Positions 62,772-64,000 of a stretch of DNA of 64,000 nt are shown in pieces; within the stretch, counting starts at the first letter, position 1, and each line of letters begins with the position of its first letter. The position numbers and the translations under genes are program-made. The DNA is from Lasiosphaeria ovina (Eukaryota; Ascomycota; Sordariomycetes; Sordariales; Lasiosphaeriaceae): positions 2,542,001-2,606,000 of the forward strand of contig JAULSN010000002.1 of assembly GCA_033439765.1 (NCBI GenBank). The letters run 5' to 3'. The notes below the pieces were generated by a model, which did no database searches, was not told the origin of the DNA, and saw nothing but the letters and a program-made list of their open reading frames with translations.

Positions 62772-64000
62772 ATGCATGAGATCATCACGCTCCAGCTCGG
62801 CCAGCCGAGCAACTACCTGGCCACGCATTTCTGGAATACCCAGGCAAGCAAGCAAGCTCTCTGTGTACTAATCTTTCACCTTCAATCACGCTTGGTGCTA
62901 ACCCACGACATGAATTGTAGGAATCCTACTTCACGTATGCTGAGGACCAGGACTCGCACGTCGACCATGACGTCCACTGGCGGCCCGGTCTCAGCCCTGA
63001 CGGCACCGAGACCTTCATGCCCCGGACCGTCATCTACGATCTGAAGGGCGGCTTTGGCTCCCTGCGCAAGATCAACGCTCTGTACGAGCAAGAAAACGAG
63101 CCGTCGTCCTTGTCGTTGTGGTGAGTCTCTCTCTCAATTCTCCTATCCCAGGGGGGCCATCACACCAGCTCACCGTCCCCGACTTCTTCAGGAGCGGCCC
63201 TACCGTGGTCCACAGGCAGGAGCCCATCGAGCAGGGCGCGTACCAGCAGAGCCTCGACGCGGGGCTGGCGCCGCCGGCGCTGACCACCAGCACGGTGCGG
63301 TACTGGTCCGACTTCAACCGCGTCTTCTTCCACCCGCGGTCCATCGTGCAGCTCAACGAGTACGAGCTCAACTCGAGCCTGATGCCGTTCGAGAACTGGG
63401 AGAGCGGCGAGGACCTCTTCAACTCGCTCGACAAGGAGCACGACATCATCGACCGCGACCTGCGCCCCTTTGCCGAGGAGGCCGACCAGATGCAGGCCAT
63501 CCAGATCATGACCACCCTCGACGACGCCTGGGGCGGCTTCGCCTCGCGCTACATGGAGCGCCTGCGCGACGAGTACGGCAAGACGGTCCTCTGGACCTGG
63601 GGCCTCCAGGACTCGCTTCAGGGCGTGCCGAGGGTGTGTGTCCACGCGCCCGCCCCCTTTTTTTTTCCCCTCCGAGTCCTCGAGTTCCCTTGAGCTAAAA
63701 CAAAACCCGCCCCCCGCCCTTGTCTAGAACAAACGACTTCTGCGGCTGGCAAACAAGGCCAAGTCCCTCACCGAAATATACAAGCAGGCCACCATGATCG
63801 TCCCGCTGGCTCTGCCGCAGCGCCTGCCGCGGTCCGTCGTCCTGGACCCGTCCTCGCAGTGGCACACCTCTGCGCTCCTGGCCTCGGCCGTCGAGAGCAT
63901 CACGCTGCCGTCGCGGCTCAAGGACAGCGCCCAGAGGATCACCCTGGGCGGCCTCGCAGAACTGCTGAACCCCATGGGCAAGCAGACCGTGGCCGGCTTG
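62772..64000 (+). CDS. DML1: DML1/Misato tubulin-like protein, cut by the right edge
   Basis: Family with an N-terminal tubulin-like domain. In yeast it is needed for mitochondrial DNA inheritance, and animal Misato acts in mitochondrial distribution and chaperonin-linked tubulin biology. Exons seen: 62772-62843, 62921-63120, 63192-63633 and 63728 to beyond 64000. The first exon encodes [20 protein letters not shown], the glutamine/glycine nucleotide-loop-like start of the family. Exon 2 has the marker [10 protein letters not shown] and [20 protein letters not shown]. Later text includes [17 protein letters not shown] and [13 protein letters not shown]. The first intron starts with GC instead of GT (CAG|GCAAGC) and has a GTGCTAAC branch site. 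The C-terminal part lies outside the window. Confidence 0.93.

Overview
The window is nuclear DNA from a filamentous ascomycete, most likely a Sordariomycete. The evidence is spliced genes with 48-142 nt introns, GT-AG borders and CTAAC-like branch points, Cdc48 and Misato/Dml1 proteins of ascomycete type, an NLR-type gene (hydrolase, NB-ARC, TPR), and long gene-free spacers with many microsatellites. The species cannot be fixed from the sequence alone. The exon models below were built by hand. All complete models keep an open frame and have lengths divisible by three.

Layout. Bases 1-7375 hold no supportable gene. CDC48 (7376-10179, +) is followed by a small unknown gene (11503-12104, -), a secreted Cys/Gly-rich repeat protein (14592-17090, +), a DUF3074/START-like coiled-coil protein (18142-20451, +), a two-RRM protein (21190-22720, -) and a WRAP73/Wdr8-type WD40 protein (24664-26466, -). 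The molybdenum-cofactor gene MOCS1/cnxABC (27843-30180, +) follows. Next come a 1310-residue NLR-type protein with near-identical 42-residue TPR units (30754-35003, -), a mitochondrial uL15 protein (35738-36754, +), a decayed fungal family member (about 37184-38388) and a broken IS630/mariner-type transposase (38435-39346, -). The right part has YKT6 (42113-42894, -), a FYVE protein (45575-46569, +), an ELO fatty-acid elongase (48230-49674, -), a single-pass membrane protein with Gly/Ser/Asp-rich ectodomain (53282-55576, -), an external alternative NADH dehydrogenase (59825-61756, +) and a DML1/Misato gene cut by the right edge (62772-64000, +).

Most genes are unrelated housekeeping functions, and no biosynthetic cluster is visible. 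Three loci stand out. In MOCS1, a 142-nt intron decides between a MoaA-only protein ending in Gly-Gly and a MoaA-MoaC fusion. The NLR gene has a repeat array that looks freshly homogenised, and it lies close to a pseudogene and a transposon relic. The secreted protein joins a Cys-containing head to low-complexity tracts that resemble structural or adhesive proteins. Two mitochondrial enzymes and a mitochondrial ribosomal protein are also present, but nothing suggests they are co-regulated.
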